From: Pseudotabrizicola sp051200875
Lineage (GTDB): Bacteria > Pseudomonadota > Alphaproteobacteria > Rhodobacterales > Rhodobacteraceae
Direction of reading: 5' to 3'
Assembly (NCBI RefSeq): GCF_051200875.1
Contig: NZ_CP195191.1
Location: 2,542,001-2,606,000 of the forward strand
Length of the DNA stretch: 64,000 bases
The notes below the pieces were generated by a model that ran no database searches, was not told the DNA's origin, and was given only the letters and a program-made list of their open reading frames with translations. The first letter of the stretch is position 1. The number at the start of each line of letters is the position of its first letter. Below, piece by piece: positions 42,663 to 51,595 of the stretch. The translations under genes were made by a program, and so were the position numbers.

Positions 42663-43697
42663 ATGGCAAAGCCCCCCATGCAAGACCCACGCCGCCCGCT
42701 GACCCTGCGCGATGTATCAGAGGCCTCGGGCGTCAGTGAGATGACGGTCAGCCGGGTGCTGCGAAATCGCGGGGATGTGAGCGAATCCACACGGGAGAAG
42801 GTGCTTGAGGCAGCGCGGGCGCTTGGCTATGTGCCGAACAAGATTGCCGGGGCCTTGGCTAGCCAGCGTGTCAATCTGGTGGGTGTGATCATCCCGTCTT
42901 TGTCCAACATGGTCTTTCCAGAAGTTCTGACCGGCGTTTCTGATGTCTTGGAAGACACCGGGCTTCAGCCCGTCGTCGGCGTGACGAACTATCTGCCGGA
43001 GCGCGAAGAATCCGTGCTGTATGAGATGCTCAGCTGGCGCCCCTCGGGGCTGATCCTTGCCGGGCTTGAACATAGCGAAGCCAGCCTTGCCATGTTGGCA
43101 CAGGCCGGTGTGCCGATTGTCGAGATCATGGATGTGGACGGCACGCCTATCGATTCGGCGGTTGGAATTTCGCATCGGCGGGCGGGTCGGCAAATGGCCG
43201 AGGCGATCATTGCGGCGGGCTATCGCCGGATCGCTTTTCTTGGCACACAAATGCCCAACGATCACCGAGCCAAAAAGCGGCTTGCGGGTTTTGAAGACGC
43301 CTTGGCGAAGGCTGGATTGGTCTTGGCTGACCGGGAATTTTATTCCGGTGGGTCCGCCCTGTTGAAGGGGCGAGAGATGACCGAAGCCGTGCTAAGCCGC
43401 ACGCCGGATGTCGATTTCCTGTATTATTCCAACGATATGATTGGGGCGGGCGGGCTGCTTTACTGTCTGGACAAGGGCATTGATGTGCCCGGAAAAGTGG
43501 GTCTTGCCGGGTTCAACGGGGTGGAATTGCTGGATGGCTTGCCGCGCCGGTTGGCCACGATGGATGCCTGCCGTCTGGAAATCGGTCGTGCTGCTGCCGA
43601 AATCATCGCGGGCAAGCGTCCGGGTGGCGTGATCGGGGGCGAGATCATTGAAATGACCCCGACCATTGATCTGGGCGACACCATCCGCAAAGCCTGA
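42663..43697 (+). CDS. LacI-family regulator, GntR-like
   Basis: Sugar-responsive repressor, 344 residues. N-terminal helix-turn-helix LRDVSEASGVSEMTVSRVLR (about 15-35) and hinge GYVPNKIAGALASQRV. The periplasmic-binding-like effector domain starts VGVIIPSLSNMVFPEVLTGV, closely resembling E. coli GntR, the gluconate repressor. No gluconate kinase or transporter is near, so its regulon is elsewhere. Operator-like sites lie 90-100 and 40-45 bases upstream. It ends 5 bases from a convergent crotonase gene. Confidence 0.92.
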   Translation: MAKPPMQDPRRPLTLRDVSEASGVSEMTVSRVLRNRGDVSESTREKVLEAARALGYVPNKIAGALASQRVNLVGVIIPSLSNMVFPEVLTGVSDVLEDTGLQPVVGVTNYLPEREESVLYEMLSWRPSGLILAGLEHSEASLAMLAQAGVPIVEIMDVDGTPIDSAVGISHRRAGRQMAEAIIAAGYRRIAFLGTQMPNDHRAKKRLAGFEDALAKAGLVLADREFYSGGSALLKGREMTEAVLSRTPDVDFLYYSNDMIGAGGLLYCLDKGIDVPGKVGLAGFNGVELLDGLPRRLATMDACRLEIGRAAAEIIAGKRPGGVIGGEIIEMTPTIDLGDTIRKA

Positions 43698-43702
43698 GCC
43701 GA

Positions 43703-44311
43703 CTATCGCACCAGCGCCTTGATTCCGGCGACGTGGCTTGCTTTGGCGGCTAGACTGTCGCTGGCCAGAGTGCGGGCCTGCATCAGCAGATCTTCCGGGG
43801 CGACGATCCGGTCGATCAGACCCCAGGACAGGGCCTCGTCAGCCTCGATCTTTTGACCGGACATCAGGATCATCTTGGCCCGGGCGGGGCCGATCAGGGC
43901 GGCCATGCGTGCCGGGTCAGAGGGTTGCGGCAGGAAGCCCAGTTTCATGACCGGGTAAAAGAATTTTGCCGTTGGCACGGCAAGCCGGATGTCGCAGGCC
44001 AGAGCCATTCCCATCGCGCCGCCCGCTAATGTGCCGTTCAGGGCGGCAATGGTCAGGCAGGGCAAGGCCGCGATGCGACCTGACAGCCGCTCCCAGACCC
44101 CATCCGTCGCAAGACCCGCACGCGCCTCATCCAGATCCGCCCCGGCAGAGAAGACCTTCCCCGCCCCGGTCAAGAGGACCACCCGTGCGTCCTTGGCGGT
44201 TGCGATCGCGGTATCGAGCTCTTCCAGCATCGCCTTGGTCAAGGAATTGGCCTTGTCAGGACGATTGAGGATCAGGGTCAACAAGCCATCATCGAACTGC
44301 GTTTCGATCAT
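43703..44311 (-). CDS. Short enoyl-CoA hydratase/isomerase-family protein
   Basis: A 202-residue crotonase-fold protein, about 55 residues shorter than usual because the C-terminal trimerisation helices are reduced. Blocks: LNRPDKANSLTKAMLEEL, oxyanion-hole FSAGADLDEARAG and ALNGTLAGGAMGMALACDIR. The first hydratase glutamate position reads Ala/Met and the second is not obvious, so classic hydratase activity is doubtful; an isomerase or hydrolase role is possible. Its ATG overlaps the SDR stop by 4 bases. Confidence 0.85.
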   Translation of the reverse strand: MIETQFDDGLLTLILNRPDKANSLTKAMLEELDTAIATAKDARVVLLTGAGKVFSAGADLDEARAGLATDGVWERLSGRIAALPCLTIAALNGTLAGGAMGMALACDIRLAVPTAKFFYPVMKLGFLPQPSDPARMAALIGPARAKMILMSGQKIEADEALSWGLIDRIVAPEDLLMQARTLASDSLAAKASHVAGIKALVR

Positions 44312-45054
44312 TGGATCACCCCAATGGCGCGACGAATGCCTTCGTCGCGCAGGCTGATTTCCTTGCCCAGCCAATCATCCCCGCCCGGACCACACATCCA
44401 CAGCAGACATTTGGCAGGCCATTCGGCAGGGATATGCACTGCCGGATCAAGCTGGCTGACCGGGTTGATGCCGCTGGCCTTGATCTTGACCTGCATTTCC
44501 GTCGCCACCGTTCCGGGCGACAGGCCCATGATCCGCAGGCCGTTCGCGCCTTCCTCCAGATGGGCGGCGCGGGTCAGCATGGCCGCACCGGCCTTGGCGC
44601 TGCAATAGCTGCTCCAGCCTTCCAGCGGGTTATGCGCGGCACCGGAACTGACGGTGATGATTGTGCCGCCACCCTGCGCTTTCATTTGCGGAAGGGCCGC
44701 ACGCATTCCATAGAGTACGCCTTTCAGATTGATGTCGATGGCCTTGCCCCATGCCTCGGGATCGGCGTCTTCGATTCGGGCAATCGGGTCGATGACGCCC
44801 GCATTGTTGATCAGCGCGTCCAGTCTTCCCCATCGGGCCACGACAGTTTGCAAGGCGGCCTGAACACTGGTGAAATCTGCCACATCGCACCGCAGGGCCA
44901 TTGCCGCTTCGCCAATCTCTTCAGCAATCGAGGCGATATCCTTTTCGCTGCGGGCCATCAGAGCAACGCGCCATCCGGCCGAGGCAAATTCGCGCGCTGC
45001 TGCCGCGCCGATGCCACGGCTTGCCCCGGTAATCGCCACCACTTTTGCGTCCAT
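44308..45054 (-). CDS. Short-chain dehydrogenase/reductase
   Basis: Classical SDR of 248 residues using NAD(P): TGASRGIGAAAAREFA at the N-terminus, NNAGVI, the catalytic Ser in TVSSGAA and the YxxxK motif as YCSAKAG, followed by LSPGTVATEM. Translationally coupled to the crotonase gene, hinting at a joint acyl-CoA or keto-acid path. Substrate not evident. Divergent from DUF2125 over 117 bases. Confidence 0.92.
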   Translation of the reverse strand: MDAKVVAITGASRGIGAAAAREFASAGWRVALMARSEKDIASIAEEIGEAAMALRCDVADFTSVQAALQTVVARWGRLDALINNAGVIDPIARIEDADPEAWGKAIDINLKGVLYGMRAALPQMKAQGGGTIITVSSGAAHNPLEGWSSYCSAKAGAAMLTRAAHLEEGANGLRIMGLSPGTVATEMQVKIKASGINPVSQLDPAVHIPAEWPAKCLLWMCGPGGDDWLGKEISLRDEGIRRAIGVIQ

Positions 45055-45171
45055 GATCCCGCTCCTTCCTGATTTGCCATAGGCTTAGCGCAAGGAAGGG
45101 GAAAACGGAAACCCTTGACCGTCATAGCGGGCGGGAAGAGGATGGTTCCAAGATTTTCGTAGGAGGTTTTT

Positions 45172-46668
45172 ATGGCACGGTGGCAGCAGGCGCCAATCTT
45201 TGTGACGGTTGGTGCATTTGGCGCATCAACGGTATCGGCAGAGGTGACGCCCGAAGACGTCTGGCAGAATTGGCAGCGCGTCTCCGCCGCTTATGGTCAG
45301 GCGCTGACCGCGGACAGTGTGGCCCGTGATGGCGATACCTTGGTGGCCAAGGGCGTCAAAACCTTCATGAGCGAAGATGGGGCGGAGTTTAACGGCACCG
45401 TAGAGGAAATGCGGTTCCGCGATCTTGGCGATGGATCGGTCGAGGTGACGGCCTCGGACACCTACAAGATGGCGATGAATTTTCCGGGCGAAGACGGGGC
45501 AAAGCAGGCCGTCAATGCAACGATCCTTGAACCCGGTCTAAAGGTCATTGCCACGGGCACACCGGAAGAGACGCACTATGCCTATGAGATTCCGACGTTT
45601 TCCTTGACAATGGAGGCGCTGGAGGATGGCAAGGCGGTGGCCGACATCAGGGCCGATGCCTCGGCAATTTCCGGGACTTATCTGGTGAAAAGCAAAGGCG
45701 AGATCACCGAGGGCGAGACCTCGATGGCCTTGTCTGACTTGAATGTTGCCATCACCGGCAGTGACCCGGAAACCCCGTTCACCGCGACGGCAAAAAGCGA
45801 AAACATGACCTTCTCTGGAAGCGGAACATTCATCGGGCTGGAACCGATGGTGGATCTTTCCGATGCCTTGAAATCTGGACTGAAGTTCGACCTGTCATTT
45901 TCTTCGGGTCCATCTGATCTTGACCTGAAAGTGACGGAAGAAGGTAAGGCCACAAGCATCAAGGCGGCAACGCAAAGCTCTGACTTTTCATTTGGGCTGT
46001 CTGCGGACAATCTGCGTTATGGTGCAGGGGCCAAGGGTGGAAGTTGGATCGTCTCGGGCGGGGACATCCCCTTTCCAGAATTGACACTCAGCTATGCAGA
46101 GGTGGCGTTTGACCTCTTACTGCCGGTTATGGCCAGCGATGCGCCCAAGGATTTCACTTATGTGACGCGCTTTGTCGATTTTGCCGTTTCGCCGGAACTT
46201 TGGGGCATCGTTGACCCGGCTGGCGCTTTCCCGCGCGATCCGGCAACTGTCATCATCGACGCGAAGGGCAAGGCCCGGTTGACGACAGACCTTTTTGACG
46301 AAGAGGGAATGGACGCCTTGGGCGACGTGCCGCCCGGTGAGATCCATGCGCTGACCTTGACCGAACTCTTGGTTCGGGCTGTTGGCGCTGAACTGAGCGG
46401 CAAGGCGGACGTCACCTTTGACAACTCTGACCTGACGACCTTTGACGGGGTGCCCGCGCCCACCGGCACGGTTGACGTGACGGTGACAGGTGGAAATGGC
46501 CTGCTGAACAAATTGGTCGATCTGGGATTGGTGGCTGGCGAAGAGGCCATGGGAATACGGATGATGCTGGCCATGTTCACCAAGCCCGGAGAGGGCGAAG
46601 ATGTCCTGAATTCGACACTCGAATTCAAGGACAAGGGTTTCTATGCGAATGGCCAACGCCTGAAGTAA
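45172..46668 (+). CDS. DUF2125 protein
   Basis: A 498-residue exported protein of the DUF2125 family, common in Alphaproteobacteria, function unknown. A short signal peptide (about MARWQQAPIFVTVGAFGAST then VSA) precedes a beta-rich body with repeated segments such as VEVTASDTYKMAMNFPGEDG and FTATAKSENMTFSGSGTFIG. The large beta content and periplasmic export resemble YhdP/AsmA-type or lipid-associated proteins only in a general way. A perfect AGGAGG at 45161 supports the start. Monocistronic by spacing. Confidence 0.85.
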   Translation: MARWQQAPIFVTVGAFGASTVSAEVTPEDVWQNWQRVSAAYGQALTADSVARDGDTLVAKGVKTFMSEDGAEFNGTVEEMRFRDLGDGSVEVTASDTYKMAMNFPGEDGAKQAVNATILEPGLKVIATGTPEETHYAYEIPTFSLTMEALEDGKAVADIRADASAISGTYLVKSKGEITEGETSMALSDLNVAITGSDPETPFTATAKSENMTFSGSGTFIGLEPMVDLSDALKSGLKFDLSFSSGPSDLDLKVTEEGKATSIKAATQSSDFSFGLSADNLRYGAGAKGGSWIVSGGDIPFPELTLSYAEVAFDLLLPVMASDAPKDFTYVTRFVDFAVSPELWGIVDPAGAFPRDPATVIIDAKGKARLTTDLFDEEGMDALGDVPPGEIHALTLTELLVRAVGAELSGKADVTFDNSDLTTFDGVPAPTGTVDVTVTGGNGLLNKLVDLGLVAGEEAMGIRMMLAMFTKPGEGEDVLNSTLEFKDKGFYANGQRLK

Positions 46669-46775
46669 GGGCAAAGCCTGCAGTTTGGGGCCATGGTTGG
46701 CTCTGTGGACCCTGTCCTATCTTGCACCCTGAGGGGCGAGGCTTTACCTCGATCCCAAAGGAAGAGGATGCTTTG

Positions 46776-48116
46776 ATGACCGACCTTGCCCGACTGACCG
46801 ATGCCCTGCTTGATGCTGCCAAAAAAGCAGGGGCGGAGTCCGCTGACGCCTTGGCCGTTGCAGGCACGTCGCTTGCCATCGACATTCGTCAGGGCAAGCT
46901 GGAAACGGCGGAACGGTCGGAAGGCACAGAGATTGGTCTGCGCGTGCTGATCGGCGGGCGGCAGGCTTGCGTCTCGGCTTCGGATATTTCCGATACGACG
47001 ATCCGCACTTTGGCGGAACGGGCTGTTGCGATGGCCAAGGAAGCGCCGTCAGACCCCTATGTCGGTCTGGCCGATGAAAGCCAGATCGCCCGCGATTGGG
47101 ATTTGGCCGCTTTTGAAATGACCGATCCGGGGGCGGAACCGACAGCAGCAGAGCTGGAGGCAGCGGCCCGCGACGTCGAAAGCGCGGCAATGGCTGTCGA
47201 CGGAATTCGTCAGGTCGAAGCCTCGGGCGCATATTCCCGGCGCGCCATGCATCTGGCGGCGACCAACGGGTTTTCGGGGGGCTATGGCCGCACCTCTCAT
47301 TCGCTTTCTGCTGTGGCCTTTACTGGCGAAGGCACCGCGATGGAGCGGGATTGGGCTGCCGAAGGCCGGACATTCGCCGCGGATATGCCCGGTGCCAAGG
47401 GCATCGGCCAACTGGCCGCAGAACGCGCCTTGCAGCGCGCGGGGGCGACAAAGCCAAAGACCGGGACATTTCCCGTGCTGTTCGATGAACGTGTGGCCTC
47501 TAGCCTGATTGGCCACCTGCTGTCAGCGGCAAACGGGGCTGCCGTTGCGCGTGGGGCCACTTGGCTGCGCGATGCGCTTGGCCAACAGGTGCTGCCTGCG
47601 GGTTTTAGCGTGATCGAAGACCCGCATCGCCCGCGCATTTCGGCAAGCCGCCCGTTTGATGGTGAGGGCCTGCCCACCAAGCGCCGGGCGATTGTGGAAA
47701 ACGGCGTGCTGACCGGCTGGACGCTGGATCTGGCCACAGGGCGTAAGTTGGGCATGGCCTCGACCGCCAATGCCGCGCGGGGGGTCTCTTCTCCGCCATC
47801 GCCCGCCACATCGAACATCGACCTGACGCCGGGCGCCCTGACGCGGGACGACCTGATCGCCCAGATGGGAACGGGGCTTTTGGTGACCTCGATGATCGGG
47901 TCTACGATCAACCCGACGACAGGGGATTATTCGCGGGGCGCGGCCGGGTTCTGGGTGCAGAACGGGCAGATCAGCCACCCGGTGAACGAATGCACCATCG
48001 CGGGCAATCTGCGGGATATGCTGATGCGGATCGTTGCGGCAAACGATGCGCGGGCGCATCTGTCGACACGCGTGCCATCGCTTTTGATTGATGGGATGAC
48101 CCTTGCCGGCGCGTGA
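46776..48116 (+). CDS. pmbA: TldD/PmbA-family metalloprotease
   Basis: Member of the TldD/TldE protease pair that degrades unfolded peptides and matures microcin-like peptides. ATG 46776 gives 446 residues. It shows ADALAVAGTSLAIDIRQGKL, SEGTEIGLRVLIGG, and the C-terminal NAARGVSSPPSPATSNIDLT block, plus GLLVTSMIGSTINPTTGDYS. No HExxxH zinc motif is seen, which fits the PmbA/TldE subunit; a TldD partner is not in this window. In many relatives this gene leads the IMPase-DUF4170-waaA-lpxK operon. Confidence 0.92.
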   Translation: MTDLARLTDALLDAAKKAGAESADALAVAGTSLAIDIRQGKLETAERSEGTEIGLRVLIGGRQACVSASDISDTTIRTLAERAVAMAKEAPSDPYVGLADESQIARDWDLAAFEMTDPGAEPTAAELEAAARDVESAAMAVDGIRQVEASGAYSRRAMHLAATNGFSGGYGRTSHSLSAVAFTGEGTAMERDWAAEGRTFAADMPGAKGIGQLAAERALQRAGATKPKTGTFPVLFDERVASSLIGHLLSAANGAAVARGATWLRDALGQQVLPAGFSVIEDPHRPRISASRPFDGEGLPTKRRAIVENGVLTGWTLDLATGRKLGMASTANAARGVSSPPSPATSNIDLTPGALTRDDLIAQMGTGLLVTSMIGSTINPTTGDYSRGAAGFWVQNGQISHPVNECTIAGNLRDMLMRIVAANDARAHLSTRVPSLLIDGMTLAGA

Positions 48117-48879
48117 TCTTGCCCTTTTGACCGAGGTGATTGCCGAGGCAGGCCTTATTGCCATGCGGTTCTTTGGCGCGAACCCGAAGGTCTGGGACAA
48201 GGGCGGCGAACACGGCCCCGTCACCGAGGCTGACCTTGCCGTGAATGCCTATCTGAAGGACAAACTTCGCGCGGCCCGGCCAGATTACGGCTGGCTGTCC
48301 GAAGAGACGCCGGACGATGCCGAACGCCTGACGAAAGAGCGCCTGTTCATCGTTGATCCCATAGACGGCACACGGGCCTATATTGCCGGAGAAACCAACT
48401 TTGCCATCTCAGTTGCCGTAGCCGAAGCGGGGGAGGTGGTCGCAGGCGCGGTGCTGCTTCCCGCGAAAAACAGGCTCTATACCGGCGTAAAAGGTGGTTT
48501 GGCCTATCGGGACGGGGTGGCTATTCGCGCCTCTCAGCGCGCCCATCTGGCCGGGGCGCATGTCTTGGCGACCAAGGCGAACATGGCGCCGGATTACTGG
48601 CCGGGCGGCGTGCCGGACCTGCAACGCAGCTTCCGCACCTCGCTGGCCTATCGGCTGTGTCTGGCCGCCGAGGGCCGGTATGATGGCATGCTGACGTTCC
48701 GTCCGACATGGGAATGGGACATTGCGGCTGGCGCATTGATCTGCGCTTGCGCCGGGGCGCGGGTGTCGGACCGGTTCGGGGAAAGCCTGCGATTCAACTC
48801 GCCCACGGCGCAAACGGCGGGCGTCGTGTCGACGGCACCGGGCATTCATACAGACCTGATGCAGCGTTTGGGGCGGTAA
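48103..48879 (+). CDS. Inositol monophosphatase-family protein (CysQ/SuhB-like)
   Basis: Mg-dependent phosphatase of 258 residues; the reaction may be 3'(2'),5'-bisphosphate nucleotide or inositol phosphate hydrolysis. Metal and catalytic motifs: GPVTEADLAVN, GWLSEET, DPIDGTRAYIAG and WEWDIAAGALI. The only in-frame start after a stop is TTG 48103, giving a 14-base overlap with pmbA and so translational coupling. Usually DUF4170-waaA-lpxK follow; here a terminator and a convergent helicase do. Confidence 0.9.
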   Translation: MPARDLALLTEVIAEAGLIAMRFFGANPKVWDKGGEHGPVTEADLAVNAYLKDKLRAARPDYGWLSEETPDDAERLTKERLFIVDPIDGTRAYIAGETNFAISVAVAEAGEVVAGAVLLPAKNRLYTGVKGGLAYRDGVAIRASQRAHLAGAHVLATKANMAPDYWPGGVPDLQRSFRTSLAYRLCLAAEGRYDGMLTFRPTWEWDIAAGALICACAGARVSDRFGESLRFNSPTAQTAGVVSTAPGIHTDLMQRLGR

Positions 48880-48894
48880 TCGCGTGAACGAAAC

Positions 48895-48927
48895 AGGCCG
48901 GGGTCTTGCGATCCCGGCCTTTCCTTA
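48895..48927. terminator. Bidirectional terminator between IMPase and DEAD-box helicase
   Basis: 8-bp stem AGGCCGGG (48895-48902) with CCCGGCCT (48913-48920), 10-base loop; TTTCCTTATT follows on the plus strand. It stands between convergent genes. Confidence 0.7.
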
Positions 48928-48928
48928 T

Positions 48929-51334
48929 TCAGCGTTTGCCCTTTGGCGGAACAAAACGTTTTGAGGTGTCGCGCGCATCGCCTTTGGGTTTTGCTGGAGC
49001 CCCTTTCGCGGCAAAGGGCTTTTTGCTCTCGGCGCCGTGGCTTTTGAAACCGGCGGACTTTCCGGCAGGCTTACCGCTGTATTTTCCACCTTCGCGCTTT
49101 GCGAAGGGGCGGGCATCATCGCCCTTCGGCGCATAGGTCCGCTTTTCGTCACCGCCTTCACTGCGGCGTGGACGCTCTGTTGGGCCTTCGGACTTGTGGC
49201 TTTTGAAGCCAGACGACCGCGCAGGTTTGTCGGGGCTGCCACCGTGGCTTTTGAAGCCGGCAGATTTGAAGCCACCTTTTTCCGCACGGTCATCGGGCGA
49301 CCAGCGGGCCTTGCGTGGGGCATCACCGTCTTCACGCTTGGCATAGGGTTTGCGGTCGCCATCCTCACGCTTTGCGTAAGGTTTACGGTCCCCATCCTCG
49401 CGCTTTGCCCAAGGCTTGCGGTCCCCGTCTTCGCGAGGAGCATAGGGTTTCCGCGGGCCATCTTCGCGCTTGCCATAGGGCTTGCGATCGCCGTCTTCGC
49501 GCCGCGCATAGGGTTTACGGTCGCCGTCTTCACGTTTGGCGTAAGGTTTACGGTCGCCATCCTCGCGCTTTGCGTAAGGCTTGCGATCAGCATCTTCCCG
49601 CTTGGCATAGGGCTTGCGCTCCGCCGCCGGTGCCGCTTCGCCAGCGTCATCCTCATCGACAAAACGCGATGGCTTTTTGGCATAGGCTGGCTTCGGACGG
49701 TCATCGCGCTCGGGACGCGGTGCGCGGGCCGGACGGGCGGGACGTTCCAGATCAGGCTCACCTTCCATACGGGTCATGATCAGATCACGGTCCAGTTCAA
49801 CCGTCGCCCCAAAGCGTTCGGCCAAGGGGGCTGCGATCTGAACAAAGGTTTCGTCCTGCTTGACGCGGATTGCACCGATGCCGTCTTTGGCAATTGCGCC
49901 CGCATCACAGATCTTGGGCAACAGCCACCGCGCCTCGGCGCGACCGGAATGGCCGACCGAGACCGAGAACCAGACGGACGGGCCGAATTCCCCACGTTCA
50001 CGCTGTGGCAGTGGGGCCGGTGGCGGCAAGCTGTCAGAAAGGACTTCCGGCGCGGAGCGGTTGGTGCGCCACTGGCGGATAAAGGCCGCGGCAACGGTTT
50101 CGGCCCCGAACTTGTCAAGAAGCGCCGTTGCCATATCGCCTTCTTCGCCCACACCTTCTGCCAGCGATGGGTGATCCAGCAGACGCTGATCGTCTTTTTC
50201 CTGAACTTCTTCGGCACTTGGAGCCTTGGCCCATTCGGGCGTGACTTTCGCGCCCTGGAGCAGACGGTTGGCCTTCTTGAATTCCGAAGGCACCACGATC
50301 AGCGCCGAAACACCCTTGTTTCCTGCGCGGCCCGTACGGCCCGAACGGTGGAGAAGCGTTTCGGAATTCGATGGAAGATCGGCATGAACCACAAGTTCAA
50401 GGCCGGGAAGGTCGATCCCACGGGCGGCAACGTCGGTGGCAATACAGACCCGTGCACGGCCATCACGCAGCGCTTGAAGCGCATGCATCCGCTCGGTCTG
50501 GCTGAGTTCACCAGACAGTGCCACGACCTGGAAGCCACGGTTGACCATGCGGGCAAACAAGTGGTTCACGTTCACGCGCGTCTTGCAGAACACGATGGCC
50601 GTCTGCGCCTCGTAGAAGCGCAGAAGGTTGAAGATCGCGTGCTCCTTGTCGCGCTGTGCAACCGACAAGGCCCGGTATTCGATATCGACGTGCTGGCGCG
50701 ATTCACCTTTCGCCACGATACGCATTGCATCGCGCTGGAAGCTGGCGGCCAGCTTTTCAATCTCTTTCGGAACGGTGGCCGAAAACATAAGGGTGCGGCG
50801 GTCTTCGGGGGCGGCCGACAGGATGAATTCCAGATCCTCGGCAAAGCCCAGATCCAGCATCTCGTCGGCTTCGTCCAGAACAACCGCACGGCATTCCGAA
50901 AGATCCAGCGAGCCGCGCTCGATATGGTCACGCAGACGGCCGGGGGTACCGACAACGATGTGCGCGCCACGTTCCAGCGCCCGGCGTTCGGTGCGGTAGT
51001 CCATGCCGCCCACGCAAGAGGCCAGATTGGCCCCGGCGACCTGATACAGCCAGTCAAATTCACGCTTGACCTGCAACGCCAATTCGCGCGTCGGGGCCAC
51101 GATCAGGGCAATCGGCTTGTCCGCGTAAAGCAGTTGGCTCTGGTTGCCCAAGACTTCCGGCGCAATCGCAAGGCCAAAGGCCACGGTCTTGCCCGACCCG
51201 GTTTGCGCCGAAACCAGAAGGTCGCGGCCCTCCAGCCCTTCGGCCAGAACAGCGGTCTGGACGGAGGTGAGGTTTTCATAGCCCTTGTCGGCCAAGGCCT
51301 GCGCCAAGGGCGCGGCCAAGTTCATGTCGTTCAT
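48929..51334 (-). CDS. DEAD-box RNA helicase with DbpA-like RNA-binding domain and repetitive basic tail
   Basis: ATP-dependent RNA helicase, probably in ribosome assembly or mRNA turnover. ATG 51334 (GGGAAAG upstream) gives 801 residues. Helicase core, about 1-380: AQTGSGKT, PTRELALQ, VVLDEADEMLDLG, MFSATVP, ATDVAARGID and HRSGRTGRAG. A DbpA/CsdA-type RNA-binding fold is at about 450-525 (GRAEARWLLPKICDAGAIAK). The remaining 270 residues are disordered and rich in Arg, Lys, Asp and Gly. This tail includes nine 11-residue repeats (RKPYAKREDGD). The 261-base gap upstream toward hisD, like other csdA-type leaders, may regulate it; no clear element is visible. Confidence 0.95.
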   Translation of the reverse strand: MNDMNLAAPLAQALADKGYENLTSVQTAVLAEGLEGRDLLVSAQTGSGKTVAFGLAIAPEVLGNQSQLLYADKPIALIVAPTRELALQVKREFDWLYQVAGANLASCVGGMDYRTERRALERGAHIVVGTPGRLRDHIERGSLDLSECRAVVLDEADEMLDLGFAEDLEFILSAAPEDRRTLMFSATVPKEIEKLAASFQRDAMRIVAKGESRQHVDIEYRALSVAQRDKEHAIFNLLRFYEAQTAIVFCKTRVNVNHLFARMVNRGFQVVALSGELSQTERMHALQALRDGRARVCIATDVAARGIDLPGLELVVHADLPSNSETLLHRSGRTGRAGNKGVSALIVVPSEFKKANRLLQGAKVTPEWAKAPSAEEVQEKDDQRLLDHPSLAEGVGEEGDMATALLDKFGAETVAAAFIRQWRTNRSAPEVLSDSLPPPAPLPQRERGEFGPSVWFSVSVGHSGRAEARWLLPKICDAGAIAKDGIGAIRVKQDETFVQIAAPLAERFGATVELDRDLIMTRMEGEPDLERPARPARAPRPERDDRPKPAYAKKPSRFVDEDDAGEAAPAAERKPYAKREDADRKPYAKREDGDRKPYAKREDGDRKPYARREDGDRKPYGKREDGPRKPYAPREDGDRKPWAKREDGDRKPYAKREDGDRKPYAKREDGDAPRKARWSPDDRAEKGGFKSAGFKSHGGSPDKPARSSGFKSHKSEGPTERPRRSEGGDEKRTYAPKGDDARPFAKREGGKYSGKPAGKSAGFKSHGAESKKPFAAKGAPAKPKGDARDTSKRFVPPKGKR
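49322..49618 (-). repeat. Nine in-frame 33-bp repeats in the DEAD-box helicase tail
   Basis: Each unit encodes RKPYAKREDGD with small variations (K to R, Y to W, A to G, D to P). Slippage or recombination could change copy number without breaking the frame. Confidence 0.9.
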
Positions 51335-51595
51335 GGTATCTTTCCCAAAGGGGGTGCCATCTGCACCCGTGAAGCCTGACGGCACCACCCATCCCCTTGG
51401 CCGGGCCTCCTCGCCCGGGCTGCGGAATCTCGCGCCGTACTGGGGCCGCATAAAGCAAAGGGGCCAAGCTGTATAGGGGGTTTCGGATTTACCCCCTGCA
51501 ATCGGGTTCTTCCATTTTCTTGAACCTTGGCCATTTCGATTGCCGAGACGGGTCGCGTCGGCTGACAAGATGGTCAATTCGTGACCGGAGGCCCA

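Noticed and set aside
49322..49618. Regular 33-bp repeats resembling a CRISPR array
   Set aside because: There are no unique spacers; the repeats are contiguous, in frame and encode RKPYAKREDGD units. No cas genes are near.
49037..51379. 780-codon open frame on the plus strand
   Set aside because: It is antisense to the DEAD-box helicase, whose motifs are all in the minus strand; high GC keeps the opposite frame open. The translation has no recognisable domain.
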